From positions 1-6,134 of the forward strand of contig JBPCXW010000053.1 of assembly GCA_051008185.1 (NCBI GenBank): a stretch of DNA of 6,134 nucleotides, written 5' to 3'. The notes under the pieces were generated by a model. That model was not told where the DNA came from, ran no database searches, and saw only the letters and a list, made by a program, of their open reading frames with translations. This DNA comes from CAXMWX01 sp051008185 (GTDB lineage: Bacteria; Pseudomonadota; Gammaproteobacteria; Eutrophobiales; Eutrophobiaceae). How positions within the stretch are numbered: the stretch's first letter is position 1; every line of letters starts with the position of its first letter. Positions 1 through 5,366 of this stretch are shown piece after piece. The translations under genes and the position numbers were made by a program.

Positions 1-1
1 A

Positions 2-1015
2 CGCTGGTTCGCTGAACATGGTCGGCATGATCTACCCTGGCAACGAGATATAACTCCCTACCGGGTGTGGTTATCGGAGATTATGTTGCAACAGACTCAG
101 GTGGCCACCGTGATCCCGTATTTTGAGCGGTTCACCGAACACTTCCCGACGCTGGAGTCACTCGCCGGGGCCAAGCTGGATCAGGTATTACATTTATGGA
201 CCGGTCTCGGCTATTACGCCCGCGCCCGCAACTTGCACCGCACGGCGCAAATCGTTATGACAGATCACGGCGGTGAATTCCCCGGGCAACTACAGGCCCT
301 GACCGACCTGCCCGGCATAGGCCGTTCAACCGCCGGTGCCATTCTGGCGATGGCCTTTCAGGAACCCGCGACCATACTGGATGGCAATGTCAAACGGGTG
401 CTGACTAGGGTGTATGCCATTGACGGTTGGCCCGGGCATAACAAAACGCAACAGGCACTCTGGCGACTGGCCGAGCAAAACACCCCGGCGCGGGATGCGG
501 CGGCCTACGCTCAGGCCATTATGGATCTGGGTGCCACCGTTTGCGTTCGTTCCAACCCTGATTGTGTGTCGTGTCCGCTGGATCATTTATGCGAGGCAAA
601 CAAACGGGGGCAGCAACAGTCGTATCCGGCTAAAAGACCCAGAGCGGCGTTGCCGGTAAAACAGGCGGTGTTTGCGATAGTGCTCAATGATGAGCGGGAG
701 GTGTTATTGCAACAGCGTCCCGCCCCCGGTATCTGGGGCGGCCTGTGGTGTCTGCCCGAGTTCCCCGCCATGCCGGAATGTGAATACTGGCTGGCTGAGC
801 GGTTTGCGGTGAATGGCGCGGAGCTTGAGGTACTGGACTTGACCCGTCATACATTCAGCCATTTTCATCTGGATATTACGCCGGTAAAAGTGCATGCGAA
901 CCGGAGAAGGCATACAATAAACGATACTACGGAGTATCTCTGGTATCAGGCCGCCGCCGGTTTGGAAATAGGTATGGCGGCACCGGTGCTGCGGTTACTA
1001 AAACAATATACTTGA
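2..1015 (+). CDS. mutY: A/G-specific adenine glycosylase MutY (5' end missing)
   Basis: This is a base-excision repair enzyme that removes adenine mispaired with 8-oxoguanine or guanine. The reading frame is open to the left edge (R-W-F-A-E-H-G... from base 2), so the start is outside the window; by comparison with E. coli MutY about 11 residues are missing. The catalytic Glu of WLSEIMLQQTQV is at 77-79 (E. coli Glu37) and the catalytic Asp of ILDGNVKRVL at 380-382 (E. coli Asp138). The helix-hairpin-helix LPGIGRSTAGA spans 308-340. The [4Fe-4S] ligands fit C-X6-C-X2-C-X5-C, with Cys codons at 542, 563, 572 and 590. The C-terminal third is the NUDIX-like domain that reads 8-oxoguanine (WGGLWCLPEF, RHTFSHFHLDI). 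A GTG at 65 could be mistaken for a start, but it would remove conserved N-terminal residues such as LPWQRDITPYRV. yggX follows 18 bases after the stop, so the two are probably co-transcribed. Confidence 0.97.
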   Translation, partial: RWFAEHGRHDLPWQRDITPYRVWLSEIMLQQTQVATVIPYFERFTEHFPTLESLAGAKLDQVLHLWTGLGYYARARNLHRTAQIVMTDHGGEFPGQLQALTDLPGIGRSTAGAILAMAFQEPATILDGNVKRVLTRVYAIDGWPGHNKTQQALWRLAEQNTPARDAAAYAQAIMDLGATVCVRSNPDCVSCPLDHLCEANKRGQQQSYPAKRPRAALPVKQAVFAIVLNDEREVLLQQRPAPGIWGGLWCLPEFPAMPECEYWLAERFAVNGAELEVLDLTRHTFSHFHLDITPVKVHANRRRHTINDTTEYLWYQAAAGLEIGMAAPVLRLLKQYT

Positions 1016-1033
1016 ATCTACAGAGGTGTGATT

Positions 1034-1306
1034 ATGTCCCGAATGGTTAACTGTATAAAACTGAAACAGGAAAGTGAGGGCCTACCCGCGCCGCCTTATC
1101 CCGGCGAGTTGGGGCAGCGGATATTTGAGCAGGTCTCAGCTCAGGCATGGCAGATGTGGCTGGATCATCAAACGATGTTGATCAATGAATATCGCCTGAC
1201 ACCGTTTGAGCCCAAGGCCAGACAGTTTCTGGAAACCGAGATGGAAAAATACTTTTTCGGTGAAGGCTCAGACAAACCCGATGAATTTGTCGCCCCGGAA
1301 AGTTAG
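1034..1306 (+). CDS. yggX: Fe(II)-trafficking / oxidative damage protection protein YggX
   Basis: This is a small cytoplasmic protein of the YggX family, which protects iron-sulfur proteins from oxidative damage and has been linked to Fe(II) trafficking. The product is 90 residues, against 91 in E. coli. Family hallmarks are the start MSRMVNC with Cys7 in the conserved position, PYPGELGQRIFEQVS near residues 20-35, AWQMWLDHQTMLINEYRL around residues 38-55, and an acidic C-terminal tail. The ATG at 1034 is chosen over the in-frame GTG at 1028 because family members begin MSR and because AGAGGTG at 1022-1028 is a well-spaced ribosome binding site for it. The gene lies 18 bases behind mutY, an arrangement conserved in many gammaproteobacteria and one that joins two oxidative-stress functions. 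No clear terminator follows before the tRNA promoter at 1320. Confidence 0.96.
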   Translation: MSRMVNCIKLKQESEGLPAPPYPGELGQRIFEQVSAQAWQMWLDHQTMLINEYRLTPFEPKARQFLETEMEKYFFGEGSDKPDEFVAPES

Positions 1307-1319
1307 CAATCACAGCGGC

Positions 1320-1348
1320 TTGACTCCGGTGCCAATGCAGGGTTAAAT
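1320..1348 (+). promoter_or_regulatory. Sigma70-type promoter of tRNA-Phe
   Basis: TTGACT (1320-1325, five of six bases of the -35 consensus) is followed after exactly 17 bases by TTAAAT (1343-1348, four of six of the -10 consensus). The stretch behind the -10 box, ACGCCCC, is GC-rich, like the discriminator of stringently controlled stable-RNA promoters. Transcription would start near 1355 and give a leader of about 50 bases before the mature tRNA. The assignment is an inference from motif and spacing. Confidence 0.65.
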
Positions 1349-1404
1349 ACGCCCCTCTGTTTATCCGGGTGTTTCAACGGCACCACATCCCACTATGCCA
1401 TCAT

Positions 1405-1480
1405 GGCCAGGTAGCTCAGTAGGTAGAGCAGGGGACTGAAAATCCCTGTGTCGGCAGTTCGATTCTGTCCCTGGCCACCA
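1405..1480 (+). tRNA. tRNA-Phe (GAA)
   Basis: A complete cloverleaf can be folded. The acceptor stem GGCCAGG (1405-1411) pairs with CCTGGCC (1470-1476), all seven pairs Watson-Crick. The D stem is GCTC/GAGC (1414-1417 with 1426-1429). The anticodon stem GGGGA/TCCCT (1431-1435 with 1443-1447) has one G-U pair and encloses the loop CTGAAAA, with anticodon GAA at 1438-1440. The variable loop is GTGTC (1448-1452). The T stem GGCAG/CTGTC (1453-1457 with 1465-1469) holds the loop TTCGATT. The discriminator is A1477, and CCA is encoded at 1478-1480. The D arm and anticodon arm closely match E. coli tRNA-Phe. tRNA-Phe genes near mutY-yggX are familiar in enterobacteria, where pheV is an island integration site. 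I see no copy of the tRNA 3' end elsewhere in this window. Confidence 0.97.
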
Positions 1481-1547
1481 TTTATGTGAAACAAATCAGC
1501 AATGTCCCCCCACCGGAGCCACTGCGGGCTACGCCCTTGTGCCACCG

Positions 1548-1568
1548 GCTCCCCCCCAAGGGGGGAGC
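1548..1568. repeat. GC-rich hairpin, left arm of the element
   Basis: This is a perfect 9-base stem, GCTCCCCCC (1548-1556) with GGGGGGAGC (1560-1568), closed by a three-base loop CAA. No T-run follows, so it does not look like an intrinsic terminator. It is near-identical, in inverted orientation, to the hairpin at 1649-1669. Confidence 0.8.
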
Positions 1569-1580
1569 AGTAACACCAGC

Positions 1581-1602
1581 AAAGAAGGCTGACGCCTTCT
1601 TT
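1581..1602. repeat. Central hairpin of the element
   Basis: This is a perfect 9-base stem, AAAGAAGGC (1581-1589) with GCCTTCTTT (1594-1602), and a TGAC loop. On either strand the stem ends in three T's, so weak bidirectional terminator activity is possible. This would suit its position between the rightward tRNA-Phe gene and the leftward reductase gene, but the T-run is too short to call it a terminator. Confidence 0.7.
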
Positions 1603-1648
1603 GTCTCTTCACTCCATGCGCTCCCGGCTCCGTCTATCAGCACGGATA

Positions 1649-1669
1649 GCTCCCCCCTTGAGGGGGAGC
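1649..1669. repeat. GC-rich hairpin, right arm of the element
   Basis: This is an 8-base stem, GCTCCCCC (1649-1656) with GGGGGAGC (1662-1669), and a CTTGA loop. It is the inverted counterpart of the hairpin at 1548-1568. No T-run follows on either strand. Confidence 0.8.
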
Positions 1670-1727
1670 CGCAGAAGGCGAGCCGTAGGCGATGCCTGAT
1701 GCTGTGGGGGGATCAATGTCGGCATAC

Positions 1728-2489
1728 TCATCCATACAAGTTGCGCCCGCCATCTACATCAAGTATTTGTCCTGTCATGTAGTCGGCATCGGCTACCAGA
1801 AAATGCACAGCCTTGGCTATATCAACAGGTTCCCCCTGTTTCTTCAGTGGTATGCGTTGCACTATGTCCGCACGGGTATCCTCCGACATAGTTTTGGGCC
1901 AGAGTATTGCCCCCGGTGATACGGCATTGACCCTGATCGCAGGGGCTAACTCTTTGGCCAGTGCCCGGGTCAGCATAATCAGGCCGGCCTTGGTGATGCT
2001 GTAGAGGGGATGATCTTTCAGCGGTCTGGTGCCGTGTATGTCGGTGATATTGACTATGCAACCCCCGGTTTCTTGCAGTTGCGGCACGGCGGCCTGACAC
2101 AAAAACAGGGGTGCCTTGAGATTGGTATCAACAAGCTCACGCCAATGCTTTTCACTTATCTCATCAACAGGTGTCGGGTAGAATGTTGAGGCATTGTTGA
2201 TCAATACATCCAGCCTCTCGTTCAGGCCGAGGCTGGCTTCAATCAGGGATGCATAGTCGCAATCAGTGGATAAATCCGCCTGCACAGCCAGAGCGGAGTC
2301 CGGCCGGATCGCATTCAGGGCACTGACCAGCTTCCTGACAGCGGCCCCCGACTTGTTGTAATGTACGACCACATCAATATCCTGCTTGTGCAGATAACGG
2401 GTAATGGCCGCGCCCACGCGTAATGCGGCGCCGGTGATTAGTGCTGTTTTATGTTTCACGGTTTGACTATTATGCAAGAATACCGACAT
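1728..2489 (-). CDS. Pteridine reductase-like short-chain dehydrogenase
   Basis: This is a cytoplasmic NADPH-dependent reductase of the short-chain dehydrogenase family, probably reducing pterins or dihydropterins to tetrahydro forms. From the ATG at 2489 it is 253 residues. The cofactor motif TGAALRVG (residues 19-26) fits the TGX3RXG signature of pteridine reductases rather than the classical TGX3GXG. NNAS is at 98-101 and the C-terminal DVDGGR at 244-249. The catalytic residues are Asp150, Tyr163 and Lys167; Asp replaces the usual Ser, and the 13/17 spacing equals that of Asp181, Tyr194 and Lys198 in trypanosomatid PTR1. E. coli FolM (dihydromonapterin reductase) shares this pattern, so either activity is possible. 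The start is uncertain: TTG at 2492, ATG at 2489 and GTG at 2459 are all in frame, and none has a clear ribosome binding site. Only 22 bases separate it from the divergent methyltransferase gene. Confidence 0.88.
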   Translation of the reverse strand: MSVFLHNSQTVKHKTALITGAALRVGAAITRYLHKQDIDVVVHYNKSGAAVRKLVSALNAIRPDSALAVQADLSTDCDYASLIEASLGLNERLDVLINNASTFYPTPVDEISEKHWRELVDTNLKAPLFLCQAAVPQLQETGGCIVNITDIHGTRPLKDHPLYSITKAGLIMLTRALAKELAPAIRVNAVSPGAILWPKTMSEDTRADIVQRIPLKKQGEPVDIAKAVHFLVADADYMTGQILDVDGGRNLYG

Positions 2490-2498
2490 CAATCACAA
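2469..2498 (-). promoter_or_regulatory. Possible promoter of the pteridine reductase gene
   Basis: On the minus strand TTGTGA (2498-2493, four of six of the -35 consensus) lies 18 bases before CATAAT (2474-2469, five of six of the -10 consensus). Transcription would begin near 2462, downstream of the ATG at 2489 and almost at the GTG at 2459. If real, it implies a leaderless or near-leaderless message starting at that GTG. The call is motif-based only. Confidence 0.3.
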
Positions 2499-2511
2499 GC
2501 CCGCGAGACAC

Positions 2512-3690
2512 ATGATCAACCTGACCTTACCGGAACCCGACACCACAGCCGCCGCCCGCAGTGCAGGCGTCAGCGAGCTGATCGTTGAGGCCATCAGGCA
2601 ACAGCAGGGTGCGATTGGTTTTGATCACTTTATGGAACTGGCCCTGTATGCGCCCGAGCTGGGTTACTACGACACCGCCGCACCGAAGATAGGCGCGGCG
2701 GGGGATTTTGTTACCGCACCTGTCATCTCCGCATTATTCTCCTGTTGTCTGGCCGAACAATGTATGCAGGTCATCAAGGCGGTCCCGGATGCGGCGATCC
2801 TGGAACTGGGTGCCGGCACCGGGGTGATGGCGAGAGACATACTGCTTGCCCTGGAACGTCAGCAACAACTGCCGGAGCGGTATTTTATTCTGGAAGTCAG
2901 TGCCGGACTGAAACGGCATCAACAACAGTTGTTGCAACAAAGCATACCGCAACTGATGTCGCGGGTGCATTGGCTGGAGCAGTTGCCCGAACAAGGGTTC
3001 AACGGTATCGTGCTTGGTAACGAGGTGCTGGATGCGATGCCGGTGAAACGGATCAGCTTCGGTTCGGAAACGATACGAGAGTGTTGTGTAGCACATCAGC
3101 AAGATAGTTTTTGCTGGGTGGAAAGGGCGGCACCTGAAGAGTTGCAGCAGCAGGCGGACAATATCATCCGGGGGCTTGATGAAAAACTGCCCGCTGGTTA
3201 TACCAGTGAAATCAATCTCAGGCACAGGCCCTGGATAAACAGTTTGGCCCGGTGTCTGAATCAGGGCATCATTTTATTCAGCGACTACGGTTACGGTCGC
3301 AGCGAGTATTATCATCCACAACGCAGCGATGGCACTCTGTTATGTCACTATCAACACCGGGCGCATGCCGATCCTTTCTATTACCCGGGCTTGCAGGACA
3401 TCACTGCGGCAGTGGATTTTACCGCCGTGGCCGATTATGCTGTGCAGGCCGGTCTGACAGTTGCCGGTTATACTACGCAAGCCGGTTTTTTACTGGCCTG
3501 TGAGCCGGATCGCCAAATCAACGAACTGGCGGCACACGGGCAGGGGACTGCACTACAACTGGCAGCACAGGCGAAGCTGTTGTTGTTACCGGGCGAGATG
3601 GGGGAGAAGTTCAAGGTAATCGGTCTTGGTAAAAACTTTGATGAAGCATTGACCGGTTTTGCATTTAACAGTCAGTTACAACATCTATAA
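2512..3690 (+). CDS. MidA/NDUFAF7-family SAM-dependent methyltransferase
   Basis: This is a class I methyltransferase of the MidA family (formerly DUF185). The human relative NDUFAF7 methylates an arginine in the NDUFS2 subunit of respiratory complex I; the bacterial substrate is not established. The product is 392 residues, a usual length for the family. The SAM-binding loop is LELGAGTG (97-104). Family blocks follow: an N-terminal FDHFMELALYAPELGYYD (37-54), GDFVTAPVISALFSCCLA (64-81), GNEVLDAMPVKR (169-180), DYGYGRSEYY (258-267), LLCHYQHRAHADPF (276-289), DITAAVDFTAV (296-306) and EMGEKFKVIGLG (362-373). The ATG at 2512 puts these blocks at normal positions, although its upstream sequence is only weakly purine-rich. 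uppP follows after 10 bases with its ribosome binding site touching this stop codon, so the two form an operon. No convincing separate promoter is seen in the 22-base gap to the divergent reductase gene. Confidence 0.92.
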   Translation: MINLTLPEPDTTAAARSAGVSELIVEAIRQQQGAIGFDHFMELALYAPELGYYDTAAPKIGAAGDFVTAPVISALFSCCLAEQCMQVIKAVPDAAILELGAGTGVMARDILLALERQQQLPERYFILEVSAGLKRHQQQLLQQSIPQLMSRVHWLEQLPEQGFNGIVLGNEVLDAMPVKRISFGSETIRECCVAHQQDSFCWVERAAPEELQQQADNIIRGLDEKLPAGYTSEINLRHRPWINSLARCLNQGIILFSDYGYGRSEYYHPQRSDGTLLCHYQHRAHADPFYYPGLQDITAAVDFTAVADYAVQAGLTVAGYTTQAGFLLACEPDRQINELAAHGQGTALQLAAQAKLLLLPGEMGEKFKVIGLGKNFDEALTGFAFNSQLQHL

Positions 3691-3696
3691 GAGGTG
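3689..3696 (+). promoter_or_regulatory. Ribosome binding site fixing a TTG start for uppP
   Basis: AAGAGGTG sits four bases before the TTG at 3701 and overlaps the last two bases of the upstream TAA stop. The GTG inside it (3694) is out of frame and there is no nearby in-frame ATG, so TTG is the best start. The arrangement suggests translation of uppP directly after termination of the methyltransferase gene. Confidence 0.8.
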
Positions 3697-3700
3697 ACAG

Positions 3701-4495
3701 TTGGATTTTTTGCACGCACTGCTATTGGGGCTGATACAGGGACTAACCGAGTTCCTGCCCATATCCAGCTCAGCCCATTTGATCCTGTTGCCGCAACTGA
3801 CGCACTGGCAGGACCAGGGCCGTGCCGTTGATGTGGCGGCGCACGCAGGCAGCCTGCTAGCGGTGCTGCATTATTTTCGCCGCGATGTATTGCAACTGAC
3901 CAAAGGCTGGTGCGATTCTTTTACCCGGCCTGTGTCGCAACAAGGCCGACTCGCCTGGTATCTACTGATAGCCACCCTGCCGATGGTCATCGCCGGTGTC
4001 GCCATAGCTGTATTACTTGATCCAAACTTGCGTCACCCGCTAATTATCGCAACCGCAACCATAGCCTTCGCCCTGTTGTTATGGTGGGCCGATGTAACAG
4101 GCAAACGCCAACGCGGCATACAAGACATACATCTACGCGACGCCATAATCATAGGCATCATGCAAACCCTGGCCCTGATCCCCGGCACTTCCCGCGCCGG
4201 CATCACCATCACCGCCGGCCTGCTACTCGGCCTGGATCGCAACACAGCCTCACGCTTTGCCTTCCTGCTCGCCATCCCGGCGATCATGATGGCCGCCGCT
4301 TATGAGTTGTCACATCTGGTAAATGAGCAGGCACAAACAGACTGGCTACAATTATGCGTCGTAATTCTGGTCTCATTCACCAGCGCCTTGCTGGCGATCC
4401 ACTATTTCCTGAAGCTACTAAACAAAATCGCGATGCTACCGTATGTGATCTATCGCTTATTACTGGGGATGTTACTGTTAGTTGTTTTCATTTGA
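3701..4495 (+). CDS. uppP: Undecaprenyl-diphosphatase UppP (BacA)
   Basis: This is an integral inner-membrane enzyme that dephosphorylates undecaprenyl diphosphate to regenerate the lipid carrier of peptidoglycan and O-antigen synthesis; high dosage gives bacitracin resistance in known cases. The product is 264 residues (E. coli 273), with hydrophobic segments throughout, for example near residues 85-108, 114-130, 148-162, 185-201, 217-238 and 249-264. The two family motifs are QGLTEFLPISSSAH (13-26) and PGTSRAG (161-167, with the catalytic-region Arg165). The first motif begins with Gln, where E. coli has Glu; the family consensus permits either, and the second Glu (Glu17) is kept. It begins at TTG, placed by the ribosome binding site at 3689-3696, in an operon with the MidA-family gene. 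It ends facing the leftward gene at 4536-4985, 40 bases away. Confidence 0.96.
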   Translation: MDFLHALLLGLIQGLTEFLPISSSAHLILLPQLTHWQDQGRAVDVAAHAGSLLAVLHYFRRDVLQLTKGWCDSFTRPVSQQGRLAWYLLIATLPMVIAGVAIAVLLDPNLRHPLIIATATIAFALLLWWADVTGKRQRGIQDIHLRDAIIIGIMQTLALIPGTSRAGITITAGLLLGLDRNTASRFAFLLAIPAIMMAAAYELSHLVNEQAQTDWLQLCVVILVSFTSALLAIHYFLKLLNKIAMLPYVIYRLLLGMLLLVVFI

Positions 4496-4508
4496 AGCAA
4501 CAGGATTT

Positions 4509-4536
4509 GTGCCGCTCAAATTCCGGCACCCGTTTT
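4509..4536 (+). terminator. Weak candidate terminator after uppP
   Basis: A 6-base stem, GTGCCG (4509-4514) with CGGCAC (4524-4529), has a nine-base loop and is followed by CCCG and TTTT (4533-4536). It lies 14 bases after the uppP stop, in the gap between convergent genes. The stem is short and the T-run brief and offset, so the call is tentative. On the minus strand no T-run follows. Confidence 0.35.
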
Positions 4537-4985
4537 CAACTCTCTTCCCTCGTCCCCAATCGTTTCTCCAAAGCAGCAAGTTTTTCCAGCGCAGTATCCC
4601 GTTGCCGTCCCACCTCGGCCATTTCCGCCAGGGTTTCGCGGGAGATTATTTCGGCTTGTTCTGCTTTTGCTACCAGAGTTCGGCGTTGTTCGCTGAGTTC
4701 CCGCTCCTGACGGCTGGGGCCGGACAGGATCTTGATGGAGCGCCATAGTCTCTTTATCGGGTTGGGTTCTTCTATTTCGTCAAAACGGTGGCTTAATACT
4801 TCATCGGCACGGTACACCTGAAATGTTTCCTGTTCCAGAAACTGATCAAGAGCTTGGTGGATGTCAGCGACAATATCCAGATCATGGCTATCAACCAGTT
4901 CATGGGAACGGGCGTATTCAATCAGTTTTTTGAGCAGGAGGGCTTTTTGGAAGCTCTCCAGAGTTTCGTCAAATTCAATCTTCAT
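4536..4985 (-). CDS. Hypothetical coiled-coil protein
   Basis: I do not recognise this 149-residue protein. There is no signal peptide or hydrophobic membrane segment, so it is probably cytoplasmic. Residues 1-60 are predicted helical with alternating acidic and hydrophobic residues (MKIEFDETLESFQKALLLKK). A linker holds PNPIKRLWRSIKILSGPS (75-92). Residues 93-145 are rich in Glu, Arg, Ala and Leu without Gly or Pro apart from single positions, as in a coiled coil (LSEQRRTLVAKAEQAE, ALEKLAALEKRL). Codon choice looks like that of the neighbours, supporting a real gene. It starts 52 bases after the stop of the YbiI-like gene on the same strand, so co-transcription is possible. No good ribosome binding site precedes the ATG at 4985. 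The upstream sequence is AT-rich and a small dyad covers the start codon. Confidence 0.7.
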   Translation of the reverse strand: MKIEFDETLESFQKALLLKKLIEYARSHELVDSHDLDIVADIHQALDQFLEQETFQVYRADEVLSHRFDEIEEPNPIKRLWRSIKILSGPSRQERELSEQRRTLVAKAEQAEIISRETLAEMAEVGRQRDTALEKLAALEKRLGTREES

Positions 4986-5037
4986 ATCGTATATGTGAAG
5001 TAAAAGTTATATGTATGTCCCGGCACAGGCAAGCTTG

Positions 5038-5313
5038 TTATCTTAGCTGACTGTCCTTGCTACCCCGCCGATTGACGCCGTGATACGGATCAGAGTCCGC
5101 ATCCTGTTCCCGCTCTTGCTGACACTCTACACAGAGTCGCACCCCCGGGATCGCCTTGCGACGGGCCTCGGGGATTGGCTCATCACATTCAGCACAATGG
5201 GTCAGGCTTTCACCCCCCAGGGCCTGTTCGGCTTTTAGCCGTGACAACTCATCCTTGATTGATCTTTCTATCTGGTCGTTCACTGCATTGTCAGGTGCCC
5301 ATCCTCCTGCCAT
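5038..5313 (-). CDS. ybiI: YbiI-like DksA/TraR-family C4 zinc-finger protein
   Basis: This is a small cytoplasmic protein of the DksA/TraR C4 zinc-finger group. The family's best-known members bind the RNA polymerase secondary channel, but the role of YbiI-type proteins is not established. The product is 91 residues (E. coli YbiI 88). The zinc site is C-X2-C-X17-C-X2-C (Cys40, Cys43, Cys61, Cys64). Family blocks are GGWAPDNAVNDQI (3-15), EPIPEARRKAIPGVRLCVECQQE (45-67) and the invariant-looking tail NRRGSKDSQLR (81-91). The frame stays open to an ATG at 5355, but the ATG at 5313 is chosen: relatives begin MA-GWA, and CGGAGGGG lies six bases upstream. The protein lacks the long N-terminal coiled coil of full DksA, so DksA-like action on polymerase is doubtful. 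It is divergent from the tungstate-binding gene, 53 bases away. Confidence 0.92.
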   Translation of the reverse strand: MAGGWAPDNAVNDQIERSIKDELSRLKAEQALGGESLTHCAECDEPIPEARRKAIPGVRLCVECQQEREQDADSDPYHGVNRRGSKDSQLR

Positions 5314-5343
5314 AATCCGCCCCTCCGGTTTATTCTGTTTTTG

Positions 5344-5357
5344 ATATGTTAGCATAT
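5344..5357. promoter_or_regulatory. Small dyad in the ybiI-tupA divergent promoter region
   Basis: ATATG (5344-5348), four bases, then CATAT (5353-5357) form a short inverted repeat in the AT-rich 53-base gap between divergent genes. TATTAT (5355-5360) overlapping it resembles a -10 box for the tungstate gene. It could be an operator, but it does not match the longer ModE dyad of E. coli, and dyads this short occur by chance in AT-rich DNA. Confidence 0.25.
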
Positions 5358-5366
5358 TATTTTTGC

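Larger units (their letters stand above)
1505..1712. mobile_element. MITE/REP-like non-coding repeat element with terminal inverted repeats
   Basis: The element is 208 bases with perfect 9-base ends: TCCCCCCAC (1505-1513) and GTGGGGGGA (1704-1712). It is built of two 64-base arms in inverted orientation (1505-1568 and 1649-1712) around an 80-base centre. The inner 23 bases of the arms match at 22 positions and the outer nine are identical; the part between has diverged. Each arm ends in a GC-rich hairpin, and the centre has another. CAATG occurs just before the left end (1500-1504) and one base after the right end (1714-1718), which could be a target-site duplication. No transposase is encoded, so any movement would need an enzyme in trans. 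It fills the gap between tRNA-Phe and the converging reductase gene. Being a mobile element is an inference from structure; a static family of intergenic repeats is the alternative. Confidence 0.6.

Noticed and set aside
65..67. GTG as the start codon of mutY
   Set aside because: The frame continues upstream with conserved MutY residues (LPWQRDITPYRV), so the gene is truncated by the window edge rather than starting here.
326..586. Open frame of 86 codons on the minus strand
   Set aside because: It is antisense to the catalytic domain of mutY and has no independent support.
1548..1669. GC-rich hairpins as intrinsic terminators or a CRISPR array
   Set aside because: Neither GC-rich hairpin has a T-run on either strand. 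Only two inverted copies exist, without regular spacers, so this is not a CRISPR array.
1486..1782. Open frame of 98 codons on the plus strand behind tRNA-Phe
   Set aside because: It runs straight through the inverted-repeat element and into the antisense of the reductase 3' end. Its composition is set by the C-rich repeats, and there is no ribosome binding site.
2734..3225. Open frame of 163 codons on the minus strand
   Set aside because: It lies entirely antisense to the well-supported MidA-family gene, and the protein is not like any family I recognise.
5344..5357. ModE-type operator upstream of tupA
   Set aside because: The dyad is much shorter than the E. coli ModE site and lacks its flanking CG-containing ends; it is kept only as a weak dyad.
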